From Icerya purchasi (lineage: Eukaryota; Arthropoda; Insecta; Hemiptera; Monophlebidae), in assembly GCA_039619475.1 (NCBI GenBank), contig CM077115.1, positions 32,997,083-33,061,082 on the forward strand: a DNA stretch of 64,000 bases. The letters run 5' to 3'. The stretch's first letter is position 1, and every line of letters starts with the position of its first letter. Of the stretch, positions 33,549 to 44,976 are shown in pieces. The translations under genes and the position numbers were made by a program. Under the pieces are notes generated by a model that was not told the DNA's origin, ran no database searches, and worked only from the letters and a program-made list of their open reading frames with translations.

Positions 33549-34850
33549 AGTGCGTCCCGAAAGTTTCCGGACTGACGTCACAGAGTCCCCCCAAAAAATT
33601 ACAAAAATATAACAAAAATTTTTTTATTCGAAATAGTCACCCTTAAGAACGATACACTGGTCAGCGTGCGTTTTTAGGTCATTCATACATTTCTAGTAGG
33701 TCACTTTTGGAAACGTCTTCAGCTTGGCCGTTACAGCTTCCTGGGGGTCTCTTCTACGGTTGAAAAATGGTCTCCTTTCAGCTCCATTTTGAGTTTTGGG
33801 AATAGAAAGTAGTCCGGGGGACTTAATTTGAGCGTGTATGGGAAGGGGGGGGGGGGGGGGGGGGTTCAACGTTGTAATCCGTTTTTGGGCCAAAAACTGA
33901 CGGTTCATCGTTGCCGTGTGAGCAGTTGCGTTGTTGTGCAACAGGAAAAAATCTCGACTCGAAAACATCTGCGGTCTGACGCGTCCAATTCTTTTCAAAA
34001 GGCGATCTAAAACCTCTTTGTAGAAGGGAACATTCACGGTTTGGCCAGGGGGAACGAATTTGCGGTGAATGATTCCTACGCTATCGAAGAAAACGATCAA
34101 CATGGTTTTGATTTTCGACTTTTGAAACCTCAATTTTTTCGGACGAGGAGAATTTGGGCCGACCCATTCCGCACTTCACCGCTTCGTTTCTGGGGTCGTA
34201 GGCAAAGCACCGCGATTCGTCACCCGTAATTATTTTATTGACGAAGTTTGGATCACTTTCAATGATTTGCAACAAGTCTTGAGAATGCTCGACGACGAGT
34301 TGGTCTCGTTGATCCGTGAACAAGAAACGAAGCGCGCACGAACCTTTCCTTTCTTCAAATCTTGTTTTCGGTATATCCAGGCTGTCTGCGATGGAACGAC
34401 ACGCGACTCGTCGGTCGGCCTTCAAAAAATCCGCCACACGCTGGATATTTGCATCGTTTCTTGTCGTCGCTGGTCGCTCGTCGTCAACAATCTCCTCTCT
34501 TTCCTTACGAAAACGACCAAACCAATTGAAAACTGATATACGTCCACATAGCATCGTCACCATAAGCAGTACGAATCATTTCAAGAGATTTGGTAGCCGT
34601 TAAACCGGCTTTAAAACAAAATTTAATCGCGGCACGTTGCTCTAAATTTTTCTCCATAGCGAATTTGTAACCGAGCGCACATAAACACCTTCACTTAAAA
34701 CGACATAACTCCAAGGCTAGTAGCCGCATACTGATGAAACTTCGCATGTTTGTTTACGAAGGTTCACACCACAACTTGCCAAAGTTTCAAAGAAATAGCG
34801 CTACTAGTACCGATTTTATAAACTCAGTCCGGAAACTTTCGGGACGAACT
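33549..34850 (-). mobile_element. Mariner-like transposon, full length but dead
   Basis: Terminal inverted repeats are present at both ends: gtgcgtcccgaaagtttccg from 33550, and its inverted partner ending near 34850. The left end is next to TA. The length, about 1.3 kb, is normal for mariner. The transposase is on the minus strand in at least two frames. A G20 run (33845-33864 on the plus strand) sits in the catalytic region. It is inserted in intron 1 of the fatty acid synthase gene, antisense to it. Confidence 0.92.
33693..34660 (-). pseudogene. Mariner transposase, frameshifted
   Basis: The N-terminal helix-turn-helix part (34657-34300) includes SVFNWFGRFRKEREEIVDDE, then RSIADSLDIPKTRFE. 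Catalytic Asp 1 is in IITGDES. The second frame (34133-33693) has the block normally reading HDNAPAH, here LLHNNATAHTA, so Asp 2 is Asn. After a C-run of 20 the frame shifts; the third Asp survives in another frame as SPPDYFLFPKLK. Missing one catalytic Asp and frameshifted, it cannot work. Confidence 0.88.
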
Positions 34851-34867
34851 GTGTGTATATATATATA

Positions 34868-35145
34868 TATACATATATATAACTCGGTAATTTTGGCCTC
34901 ATAAGGGGCACTGCCCCTGGACCCCTCTTGCTTACACTTTCTCTTTCTCCTCTATACTTCGTATAAAATTATCAAAATTTACAACGTCATTCTTACTGGC
35001 ATGATACATTTTTTTTGTTACAAAATCTAATGGGTGCATGATTAAGAATGACGTTTTCATTTAACATTTAACTTTCGTTACATAAAATTGGGACATTTTT
35101 TGGGAGATTTTTTCTAATAAGAGCCGGCCTAAGAATTACGTTGTA

Positions 35146-35196
<51 letters not shown>
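34868..35196 (-). repeat. Interspersed repeat tied to (TA)n tracts, copy 2
   Basis: Diverged reverse complement of 27340-27600: ttttggcctcataaggggca, the cttacactttctctttctcc block, tgggacattttttgggaga and gaattacgttgtaatt. It is bounded by (ta)n on both sides: 34855-34880, next to the mariner right end, and about 35149-35196. This suggests a family that inserts into or carries TA microsatellites. Confidence 0.65.
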
Positions 35197-35199
<3 letters not shown>

Positions 35200-35613
35200 G
35201 TGTGTACGTAGTTTTAAAATGTAAATTGAAGATCACCGAGTGTCGATTATGCCGACGCAGTGATAAACTGATAAAGTGTGAGGAAACTGTTCTACGTGGT
35301 GACAAAAATCACATCCGACCATAGTAAAAATGATGGCTAACGTTGTGTTTCATGGAGTATTAAATATATTAAGAAAAGAGAACAGTATTGCAATAAGATC
35401 GGAAGAAATACTTAAGAACCTGTAAGAATGGTGGGCACGGTACTAAACGGGTGAAGTCAGTGAACGAATTTTATAATTCGGTTTTCCAAATTATTTTTCC
35501 CGGATATTTATATCACACATTAAACAGGTTATTCTTTTTTCTCTTTATCATTTTCTAATTCCTTTCTGGTGTCATATATTTGCATCATCTTTTAGCTATT
35601 TAAATCTTTATTC

Positions 35614-35616
<3 letters not shown>

Positions 35617-35670
<54 letters not shown>
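35617..35670. repeat. (TA)n microsatellite
   Basis: About 27 uninterrupted TA units, followed by a short tg-rich flank. No associated element end is recognised. Confidence 0.95.
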
Positions 35671-35671
<1 letters not shown>

Positions 35672-38289
35672 GTGTATGTGTATGCGTGTGTGCTTCGATA
35701 ACATTTGAAAAATCACCGCACTACGTGACAAGCATATATGTATGTATATACCAAAAACTTACATACAATTTAGAGAAATAAAACATAAATTAATATTGAA
35801 TGGCAAGCTCGTATTAACGGACTGTGCCTTGATGCATATCTAAATGTGTAAACTTACTCGGTCAAAGAAGCAAATAAATATAGTATAAACGTATGATAAC
35901 ACGTTTTTAACGTTTTCCCTCGTGGGTTGATGTTCTTCAGTGGTTCTGCTTTACCTTTATTTGGACTTGTTTCAGTTGAAAAGATTAATTATTAAATTCG
36001 CATTTAAATTATGTAAGCCTGAACCAACGGCGTAAGCTAAACCGAAAATGTAAAGTAAAAGATAAAGACGCAAATTTAATTAATTTCGATTTTTTTCAAA
36101 TGGGTTTGATTAAAATTAATAAGTTTAGTCTTGTACCTCTACTGACCGTCAACTACAGTCTCGTATCCTATAGCAGGACCACCTTTTTATAAGAAGTTTT
36201 CCGGATACTTTTTACTTTTTAGTTTGGCTGGCAATCTTTTTGCACTTCCTTTTTGCACCTTGCTTTTGCGCCTTTTTTACCCTTTTAGCAGATGTCTTAG
36301 AACAGAGGCAGAACGGTTTTATACTTGATAGTGATATATCATTGAAAAAATGAAAGAAAAAAAAATATGCATTTAACGGAACATGTAAAACGAATGAACC
36401 AGTTGTCTTCGATATGAAGAAAATTCGCTGAATATACAATTATCGCACAGCGGAATAGATTAGAGACATTTAATTGCGGGTTTGCCTGGTTTATTACTGT
36501 TCCGTTAATTTTTTTTTTTGAAAAATATGTATTTATTATATTTTAAAACCCTATTGAACACTTTACCATCTTAAATTAACTTATACATATACATAATCGT
36601 GTAATATTTACTTAATCTATCTTTTTACTTATCAATACTTAATCTATTTCTATCTTCTATATTCAATGTTTTTTTTCCAGTTTTTTTGTTGCGCCTTGTT
36701 ATTTTATTTTGTTTTTTATTTATTTTATATTTTCTTCTTCCTGAAGCCATTCCTTTATTTTCCTTTTTCTTTCCCTTATTTTTTCCTTCTCTATTATTTA
36801 TTTCGGTATTTCATTCAACATCTGAGTTATAATATATTTATCCGTTTGCTCTCACATTTTTGTTCTTGCTAACGGCAGTTGGTACGAAAGTTTTTCCCTC
36901 AACTCGTATTCTGAAGGCTTCGATTTATTTTTTTTTTGGCCCGGCGAGAAACCATCTGGTAGTAACAACTTCTATAAATAAGCTAAACGATTAAATAAAC
37001 CAATATATAAAGTCTCAAAATGTAATATTATCCTCAACCGAAAGCTATGTAAAAGTTTCTTTTTATCAAACCTTTGATCCGATAAAACAATTTCTGTTTA
37101 AAGAAAAATAAATCCGCTTTGTCAATTCGTAGGAGAAGAAACAAAAGGCCAACTGCGTTCGATAAAATGAATTTTGAACTTTTAATTTTCAAAAAATAGA
37201 GAAAAAGAAAGATAAAAACAAAAGGCAAAAGGATTCAGCAGCTGGCATAGTTGGTATAACATATTCTATACTAAAGAACGTGTCCAGAAATGCTAAGACT
37301 ATTTTTGTCGACATCTTTAATGGCCTTTTACAATAATGTTTAATTCCTGAGGATTGAAGTGTTATCTTGTATCTTCTATTTTATTTGGCTTTTTATTTCT
37401 TATCTCAGGCATGCCACCGCGAGTTTTATTCCCGCGGACTTATTTTATTATGCTGTTATTATGATGATTTTTATTAATTATTATAATTTCTAATCATTAT
37501 AATAATTATTAATATTATTATTATTATTTTTTAATTAGCTTATTATTTTCTTTTTATATACATATTTTTTCTTTTATTTTTATTCACGTATACAAGAATG
37601 TTAATTATTATTTAGTTATTTATTATCAACACGTACATAAATCTTTCGTGGACGGTCGACCGTAATAAAATTTGAATATTCTTATTTAAAATCAAAAATA
37701 ATGAAATAACACAATTTAAATAATAAATTTCAACCGAATGGTTAATATAAACTTATATAAAGTATATACATATCTCGAATTCCGGGGGTGTCGATGCCGA
37801 TGATATAATGATGCTGATTTGTTGTTCCTCTTCGTTGATATTTTCTGACGTAAGACTTTTGGTATTCGAATCTTTTCTTTCGTTTTATTTTAACTAAATT
37901 AATTCATTGATATTTTTTTTTTTTTTTAATAAACGCGATAACATAATTATTATTTTATACGGCCGAATATGACAACCACGGAAAGCGTCTGGCCAATGTA
38001 GTGGGCCACCGGCGCGGACTCTCACTCAGCCTTTATTTAAACCGTCTTTTTCCGACTCCGAAATCTGACTTGAACTACTGATCGTTCGTGAACGTATTTC
38101 CGATCTCCAAACCAAATCGAAGATCCCTCCACCATCGGACGGCGTTTCCTCCAGCACTATTTCCATTACGTCAGACGTGACGTAACATCACTCCAGGCAT
38201 CATCATCCCCGATCATTCGCTGAATTACACACACATTTACACTCACGCTCGCCTTAGATTCTATGTTAATTACTAATTTGTTTATTATA
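35671..38289. other. Intron 1 sequence without recognised genes
   Basis: AT-rich with poly-T and (att)n-like tracts (37440-37560). A less AT-rich island lies at about 37970-38260. No protein family was recognised in any short frame here; the Phe/Leu-rich frame at 36666-36872 is translated T-runs. Confidence 0.5.
38166..38185. promoter_or_regulatory. Paired bZIP (CRE-like) sites
   Basis: ttacgtca and tgacgtaa face each other across four bases (agac), a perfect inverted arrangement of two CREB/ATF or PAR-bZIP-like half-palindromes. It lies in a less AT-rich island of intron 1. A regulatory role is inferred from the motif only. Confidence 0.3.
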
Positions 38290-38990
38290 TATTTTTCATG
38301 TAATGTACACATTACAGGATTGGAGACGATTTTTGGTGTGTCTGATTCCTAATCCGACGAATCCAACTTCTCAAGTAACTTCTTATAGGCTGATTTCTTT
38401 AGCTTCCTGCCTAAGGAAAGCATTCAAACTTGTCATAAGGAACAGTTTAATATGGTGGTTTGAGGGTCATAATATTTTTCCTTATACCATATTCGGATTT
38501 TGTCCGGGTTTAGGTACATTAGATTGTATAGTCAAGTTTTTAAATGACACTTACCAATCGCTTTTTGATAAAAAATTTCTTCTAGCGACCTTTTTAGATG
38601 TTAAAGGAGAGTTTGACAGCGTCTTTATTCCCATTGTATTCGAGCAATCGATTAAGATAAAATTTACAAATTTTATTTGGGTTATTTATAAAGAGATCGC
38701 ACTGTTTTCTAAATCCAGTCTTTAAACAGATTGTGATATCCAAACAACTTATAGGGGGCTTGTGCATGTTTTAAGCCCGTTATTATTCGATATCTGTCTT
38801 TTTCACTCATCCATCTGCAACATCATATATTTTATCATACGCCGACGATTTTGTTCTATAGACGAAACACGAAAATCTTACCGTATGTATTCGGGATAAT
38901 TAATTTTCCGTCAACGCTTCCCAAGACGCTTTTCAAAAAATGAATTTGGACCTGTTAACGATCTAACTCACGCATAGTTTTTTTTACTTT
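38290..38990 (+). pseudogene. I-clade LINE reverse transcriptase remnant
   Basis: The frame at 38303-38725 shows LVCLIPNPTNPTSQVTSYRL followed by ISLASCLRKAFK, the SYRPISLASC block of I/R1-like LINEs. Then FGFCPGLGTLDCIVKFLNDT and FLDVKGEFDSVFIPIV (family FLDIKGAFDNV). A weakened SYADDFVL box followed by a stop is near 38845. Neither the endonuclease nor RNase H is recognisable nearby. An old sense-strand insertion in intron 1. Confidence 0.8.
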
Positions 38991-39126
38991 GAGATCTTAT
39001 TTGAAAATTTCAGATGCAATCGTTAATACAACTGGCAGGACATTTAATTAGCTGAGAGTTATTAACAATACTTTCTGAGAAGGAGATCCTGTAACTTAAA
39101 GGCTTCTTTATAAAGCTACCAGAAAT

Positions 39127-39520
39127 CGCACATTTCACGAATTGTGCAACCGCATCGTTGTGGAATGGTTCGTGAAATGTGCACAACATTAAGTAATTTA
39201 AGAAATGTGTATGGCAGCTTTTGCTTTATTTTAACCGTATAGTTCACGAAACTAAAGCGAAAATATTTCATTTAAAAGATTTAATTATTACAGCACTCCG
39301 CAATATTAGTGACAGATGGACATTGTACGATAAATGAAATGAATAAAAATCTTTATACACATTTGCGAACTGCAAGAATTTCCAGATCCGAACATTTTTC
39401 TTTACACAACTAATCTCTAAATAGACCGGTTTGCACAGTTCACGAATTGTGTAACACCATGTTGTTATACAGTTGGAGCGCAATTTTTTGTTTACTCCTT
39501 TCACGAACTGTGCGATTCCG
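39127..39520. repeat. Cluster of ttcacgaa(t/c)tgtg motifs
   Basis: A motif close to ttcacgaattgtgcaaccg appears at about 39131 and 39438 and as ttcacgaactgtgcgattcc at about 39500. An inverted form, ttcgtgaaatgtgcacaac, lies at 39168, and a short ttcacgaaact at 39243. Spacing is irregular. The gaattgtgcaa core also ends the recurrent module at 32565-32582, so these may be fragments of one repeat family. Confidence 0.5.
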
Positions 39521-40267
39521 TTATGCGCATATGTGTGTGCCCTTTTATCTGATCCTTTCCTTAAGTTACGGCGCGTCTTACGTTCTCCCGGTTTTTTTTT
39601 TTGTTCTGGTATTTTTGTCAATTGGCGAAACCTTTGACGCAGCGAAATAGAAATGCAGCATTCTAAACGTCAATTTTTGTTCATCCAAAAAAACTTTAAA
39701 AACCGCACTTATTACAAAAATTTATTCTTTGGGGCTAGCATAAATTGATATACCGTACAAGATCACCACTAGAAAATATCTTGATCAGTCAAAAGTAAGT
39801 GACCCCCGCGAGGAAGGATCGTCTCTTACATTATAAACTGTGACTGGTTTTGAATAATTACTACTATCTTCGCATGTTGGTTCTGAATTTTCGAAGGCGG
39901 AACTCTGCTCCTCTTTGAGCAACAATTTGCTTATTTCATTTTATACTGTTTTTTTTTTTTTTGTATTTTCATCTCTTTTTAGTATAGCGAAAAGTTTTAC
40001 GCTGTTTTAATTTTCTTCATCGAAATTCTTCTTGAGATAAAAATAAATAAATATATGCATTTACCCCTACTATTGGCAACTTTTATATTTCTTACAAACT
40101 ACACCGAAAATAAATGAATAAATACATACATAGAGAAAGTCTGATTTTTTTTTTAAAGTTTCAAGAATTATTTTAAAAAAACTGGACATATATTTTATGC
40201 ACAGATGGGGCATTTGTTTCGAGAGAGTAAGAATAACAAGGCTAATTCATCTTAAATATGTTAACAG

Positions 40268-40420
40268 GAATTTATGGTACTGGAGAAAGATTGGGCAAGC
40301 TGAAGAATATATCACATTTTGATGCGTCCGCTTTCGGAATCAATTCAAAACTGGCCAACGAAATGGATCCTCAAATGAGAATCTTTCTGGAAGCCACTCA
40401 AGAAGCGATTCTTGACGCCG
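40268..40420 (+). CDS. FASN: Fatty acid synthase exon 2
   Basis: Encodes residues 67-117. It reads GIYGTGERLGKLKNISHFDA, then FGINSKLANEMDPQMRIFLE and ATQEAILDAG. The MDPQ-R--LE motif is the conserved ketoacyl synthase dimer and active-site support block. The acceptor is gttaacag|G and the donor is gccg|gtatgt, both phase 1. A 3.8-kb hAT with nested LINEs begins 500 bp downstream. Confidence 0.92.
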
Positions 40421-41141
40421 GTATGTTACACGGAAATATTATACACTTACATTTGTTAACACTCAATAATTCGGCAAATACCTTGCGACGTTTTGGAAAA
40501 AAGCGTAATCGGCCCGTCATTCGCGCTGTAAATTTACTCTTTTCTTAACATCGATAAGTTTTTGAACGTGTAATAAAAGTTCACTTTATACCGTTAAAAC
40601 ACAAGATATGTTTATTTAATTATAAAAATAGCCGACTAGTTTTGGATATCACCGAATGAAATCGTGGCAATAATAAAACTTTGTTTTGTAACATAAAGTG
40701 AAACAAACTAAACATAAATAAATTATAAATATCGATATAACTATTACAAAGTATATAAAAACTGATTATTTATCATATTTAATAACGGATTGTTATCTGG
40801 GAGTTGTGCATTGAAGATGTTATTATTTTTGTATTTATTAACATAAAATTGTTCACCGAAATCCAGTTGATTAGTATTTTTCCATAACTTTTAATATCGT
40901 CATATCTTCGCTAATGTTATTACATACAGGGCCGGATTATAGCCAAATGCCGCTGTGGGCTCGGTAATTTTTGCCGCCCTTGGAATAATTTATAAATTAA
41001 CTAATAAAAATTATAATCGAGTAACTGAATTAAGGAAATAGAAGTTAAAAATTAATTTTCAATTAAAAAATTTGACACATTTTTAAAACATACCTAAATT
41101 TTATTATAATTCTATACATACACTATTTTTACATGTGTCAA

Positions 41142-42640
41142 TTTTTTTTTTTTTTTCTTTTTTTTTTGGGCGCATCAACTATGGACCATTGCCCAGACAC
41201 AACGGGAAGAAGAAACAACTAACTAGAACCTAATTCGATTGGAGACAGCTGAAATAAAGGAACCAAGGACAAGAACAACAGACTGGGAAGGAAGGGACAA
41301 GATGTAAGACGCACAGTAAGGAGCGGGAAGCCCCAGCTTTATAAGGTGAAGTTAGAAAAGAGAGCGCTCCGCAGAAAGAGCAGAGCACTCGAAGAAAATG
41401 TGATCAGCATCACAGACAACTGCTTCATCTGGATGCAACGGACAATGAGGAGAGGGAAGCAAAGAGAAACGATAGCGTGAAGAGGGCAGCAGTGTGTGAT
41501 TAAAGCGCAGGCGGACAATAGAGGAAATTATAAATCGTGGAAGAGAGGGAAACTCCGAGAACCATGGATGAGAAGGAAGTGTAGGTTGGATTGAAAGGTA
41601 GAAGGAACGATTGTTGGTAAAAGAAGAAGGGTACACATCCGACCAAAATCTGAAGTGAAGCTTCTTAATTAGGGGTAATAGATTAATAGCCGGGATTTTT
41701 TTAAAATAGAAGCGAGAACGAACAGCAACCTGAGCCAAAGCATCCGCCATTTCATTACCCTCGATGCCTCTGTGACCAGGAACCCACAGTAAGTCAATGT
41801 GTACAGAGTGATGGAAAGAAAGATTATAAATGAGAGATCGTATACGAAGAATGAAGAAGTCAGAAGAGGGAGGAGGAAGCGGTGAACTGATAGCCTGGAG
41901 AGCACCCATGGAGTCAGAAATGATTAGATAGTCGGAGGACGAACGTTTGGACGAGATATGTATGATCGCACGAAGGATAGCCATCAATTCGGCCGTAAAA
42001 ATAGAACAGAAAGATGGGAGGCGAAAGGATTCGGAGAAGTTGAAGTCGGGAAGAATAAAAGACGATCCGACCCCACCGGGTCCTCTAGAGCCATCAGTAA
42101 AAACAAGTGCATGAGAAGGAAAAAGACAACTGACCGTACTGCGAAATTCCTGTTTAATGACGGTCTGAGGCATAAACTTAGAAAATTTAGGAAGAAAGTG
42201 TACTTTGGGAGGGTGTAAGAGGTCGAAATAATTGAGTGAGAAGTACGGAAGATTATTGCTGGATATAATATGGGAGGAAAAATGGCTAAGACGTTGAGAA
42301 ATAGGGGCTAAGATAGGGATTTTATTAGAAACAAAACGCCAGTTCTTGGCAATGTAAATGTAGGAAGGAATAAGTTGAGACGAAGTGATAGGTAAACGTT
42401 TAGAAAGGAATCGATAGCCCAAATAAGACCTTCGAACTGAGAGGGGAGGTATGTTAGATTCCGCGAGCATTGGCTGAAATGGGAGAGGATTTGAGAGCAC
42501 CGAGGCAAAGACGGAGACAGGAGTTTTGTATTATATCTAATTTGGAAAGAAGGGATCTGGAGGCACAACCATAGATAAAAGAGCAGTAATCAAACTTGGA
42601 GCGAATAATGGATATACTTTTTTACGACGCAATTTTAAAG
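41142..42640 (-). mobile_element. RNase H LINE (I superfamily), family B copy 2
   Basis: A 5'-truncated minus-strand insertion with a T-run (41142-41167) as its poly-A tail, directly followed by gggcgcatcaactatgg. The first coding sequence, near 42600, is equivalent to SKFDYCSFIYGCASRSLLSK. It carries a 382-codon frame described separately. It sits inside the hAT remnant. Confidence 0.9.
41352..42500 (-). pseudogene. Family B LINE RNase H and C-terminal zinc motif
   Basis: This 382-codon frame is the C-terminal part of a LINE polyprotein. It contains RNase H with all four acidic positions: FTDGSRG, CSIFTAELMAIL, LIISDSMGALQAIS and WVPGHRGIEGNEMADALA. It then has VRLRFNHTLLP and the Cys/His tail CDADHIFFECSALS. 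RNase H removes RNA from the RNA-DNA hybrid during copying. The frame is long and clean, but the element lacks RT and endonuclease, so it cannot move alone. ATG at 42500 is merely the first Met. Confidence 0.88.
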
Positions 42641-42654
42641 ATACAAATTCTTTT

Positions 42655-42910
42655 TTTTTTTTTAACCCCCTTTGGGCATGTCAACAAAGGATCTTCGCTC
42701 TGTAAATTCATTTACTATATCATCAAAGTTTAAATCCTTTACTAACTGTCCTTCAATAAATAAAACAGATAAATCATTTAACTCTTTCGGGTGAGACATT
42801 GTTGATCTGAAAAAATTTTTAATTCTTTTTATCGTAGGAAAGGAGCGTCTTGCTGAGCAAATTTTATTCAGCGCTAATCTTTCTTTGCGTTTTTTCCCAT
42901 CATGTTATCA
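42655..42910 (-). pseudogene. hAT transposase C-terminus
   Basis: On the minus strand: RKERLALNKICSARRSFPTI, then KRIKNFFRSTMSHPKELNDL, then LSVLFIEGQLVKDLNFDDIV and NEFTER. This is the C-terminal dimerisation block of ZMYM1/DUF4371-type hAT transposases, usual form ERSFSxLKRIKxxLRSTM. The Glu-Arg before Ser-Phe is Ala-Arg-Arg here. Only the tail survives, next to the family B LINE insertion. Confidence 0.8.
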
Positions 42911-43545
42911 TCACGTTATTGTAATTGTGTTTTTGTAATGTTGTTAGAGTTGGTTTACCCCCAGTTATATTGAGTTTTTACTTTTGTTTGTTAAATGATC
43001 ACAAAAATTAAATAAAGTCTACAAATTTATTCGTAATATATTATTTTCTCTGTTAGCGTGTTTATTCATCAGATTCAGTATTCAGAATAGTTTCAACCGG
43101 TTATGGGCCCAGCACGCTTCCCGCAGTGCCGCAGTGCCACACTGCTTTGAGCACCTTTTATAATTTGGCACGGCAAGAAATAATATAAATAATTCTTCGA
43201 AAAATATTCTTAACTTTAGTCGTATCAATGAGATACCGCTACTACATATATTTGTGAATTTTCAGTTTTTCTTCCAGTCTTGTTTGACCTCTTATCATGC
43301 CGACCAGTCATTGTCTCGTGCACACTTCGAGAATTTCCTTTAACTGCTAATATAACCTCATTTTGCCTAATAATAAAGAAACGTTCCGGTTTACACTTCG
43401 TTAATTTTAAATTCATTTCTCGATTCCCCCCTGTTTACATGTCATTTGTCTATAATCATTTGGAAATTTTACCTAAATCAATATATTCCCATTTTAACTT
43501 TTCTGTACATTAATGCAAGTTAAAAAATGATTTTATCACATTCCT

Positions 43546-44612
43546 AGGCCTTTGATAAGGTTTGATATCGTGGTCTGTTATATAAAATTAAGAAAAATCT
43601 TCCTCATCCTTTTTATCTTCTTCTAAAGTCTTTCCTTGATGATCGAACATATCAAATTAAATTCCAGAATGAACTATCAAACATCTATCCTATATCCGCT
43701 GGTGTGCCTCAAGGCAGTGTACTGGGTCCAGTGCTTTACCAAATGTACACTGCAGACTTTCCTGACAGCGAGGGCGTAGCTATTGCTACATTTGCAGACG
43801 ATACTGCGCTTATAGCGGCAAACAAAGATGCTGGAACAGTAACAAATAAATTGCAGCTGGCGTTAGCAAAAACTGAAAGGTGGTTAGATCGATGGCGAAT
43901 TAAAGTTAACGAGAAAAAGTGTACACAGGTTACATTCGCTCTACGAAAGGTAGTCTGCCCGCCAACCAAAATTAACGGCGAAACAATCCCAGTTAGGAAT
44001 GAGGTGAAATACCTTGGGTTGCACTTGGATAGTAAATTAAGGTGGAATAAGCATGTCTCACAAAAAAGAAAGTGCTTGGATATAAAGCTAAGAAAACTGT
44101 ACTGGCTTCTTGGTAAGCATTCCAGCTTGTCGATCGAAAACAAAGTATTAATATATAAAATAATATTGAAACCAGTATGGACGTACGGTCTAACTTTATG
44201 GGGCTGTGCTAAAAATACACACATTAATAAAATACAACGTTTCCAAAATAAAGCTATTAGACTCATTGTGTCACCTCCTTGGTATGTCTCCACGGACACA
44301 CTCCATAGGGACTTCAACATACCTTACGTAAAGGAAGAAATAAAACTTGCCGCACAGCGGTATACTAGTCGATTAGAAACACATCCCAACCCATTAGCTA
44401 TCAACCTGCTTGACAATAGTCAAGAAATTCGACGGCTGAAGCGCTCTAGAGTCTTTGACTTTGTTTAGAACTTGAATAGATGTTCCTGGGGAACCCTGAT
44501 AGTGGTGGCCCCTTACGCGTTAATTTGCATTCCAGTAAAATTGCTTGATGGTCTATGGAGACCAGTTGTAATTAATAAAAAAATAATATAAAAAAAAAAA
44601 AAAAAAAAAAAA
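43546..44612 (+). mobile_element. Jockey LINE, 5'-truncated, perfect 11-bp target duplication
   Basis: Flanked by atcacattcct at 43535-43545 and 44613-44623. It starts inside the RT (AFDKV, with a stop straight after) and ends in an A-run of about 22. The internal frame is at 43704-44468. It is classic 5'-truncated LINE debris, same strand as the fatty acid synthase gene, in intron 2. The clean duplication indicates recent insertion. Confidence 0.95.
43704..44468 (+). pseudogene. Jockey reverse transcriptase C-terminal part
   Basis: VPQGSVLGPVLYQMYTADFP opens the palm. IATFADDTALIAA holds the catalytic Asp pair. Then WLDRWRIKVNEKKCTQVTFA, VKYLGLHLDSKLRWNKHV, LIYKIILKPVWTYGLTLWGC and IQRFQNKAIRLIVSPPWYVS, the standard Jockey tail. 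This is better preserved than the Jockey pieces at 5156 and 9268. The upstream fingers and the endonuclease are missing through 5' truncation. Confidence 0.93.
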
Positions 44613-44976
44613 ATCACATTCCTCTCCTACCCTAATATGACTAAAACCTCATAATATGTAACAATATTTTGGAAATTTTGAAATATTTTTCAAAAGAAAA
44701 AACTTTTCAATCTCATGCAAATTTGCCGCTGTGGGCTGTAGCCCATTTAAGTCCGTGGTGTAAATCTATGACTGATTGCATATGTAATGTTTTTGTAGTA
44801 TCATGTGTTAATTTATTGCATAAACAGATATGCTTCTTCTATCATATTTTAAACTTTAATTTTGCTATTTTATTCCTTTCTATTATTTCTTTCGAGATCC
44901 AGTTTAGCACCTTCGAAAGAATATATTTATTTGGTTTATTATCCTAATTTTGTTTTCGGCGTCGGTATGATATGTT

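Larger units (their letters stand above)
40927..44760 (-). mobile_element. hAT transposon remnant broken by two LINEs
   Basis: The left end cagggccggattatagccaa is a hAT-type terminus. The right end, gggctgtagcccatttaagtccg at about 44732-44755, looks like its decayed inverted partner. A transposase C-terminus lies at 42655-42910. A family B LINE (41142-42640) and a Jockey LINE (43546-44612) split it. The right border is an inference, because no matching 8-bp duplication survives. Confidence 0.6.

Noticed and set aside
33828..34603. Plus-strand frames over the mariner
   Set aside because: Antisense to the transposase and partly translated G-runs.
36666..36872. Phe-rich 68-codon frame suggesting a membrane peptide
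   Set aside because: Produced by T-rich low-complexity DNA; no start context or conservation evidence.
41958..42218. Plus-strand Lys/Arg-rich frame
   Set aside because: Antisense shadow of the family B LINE RNase H frame.
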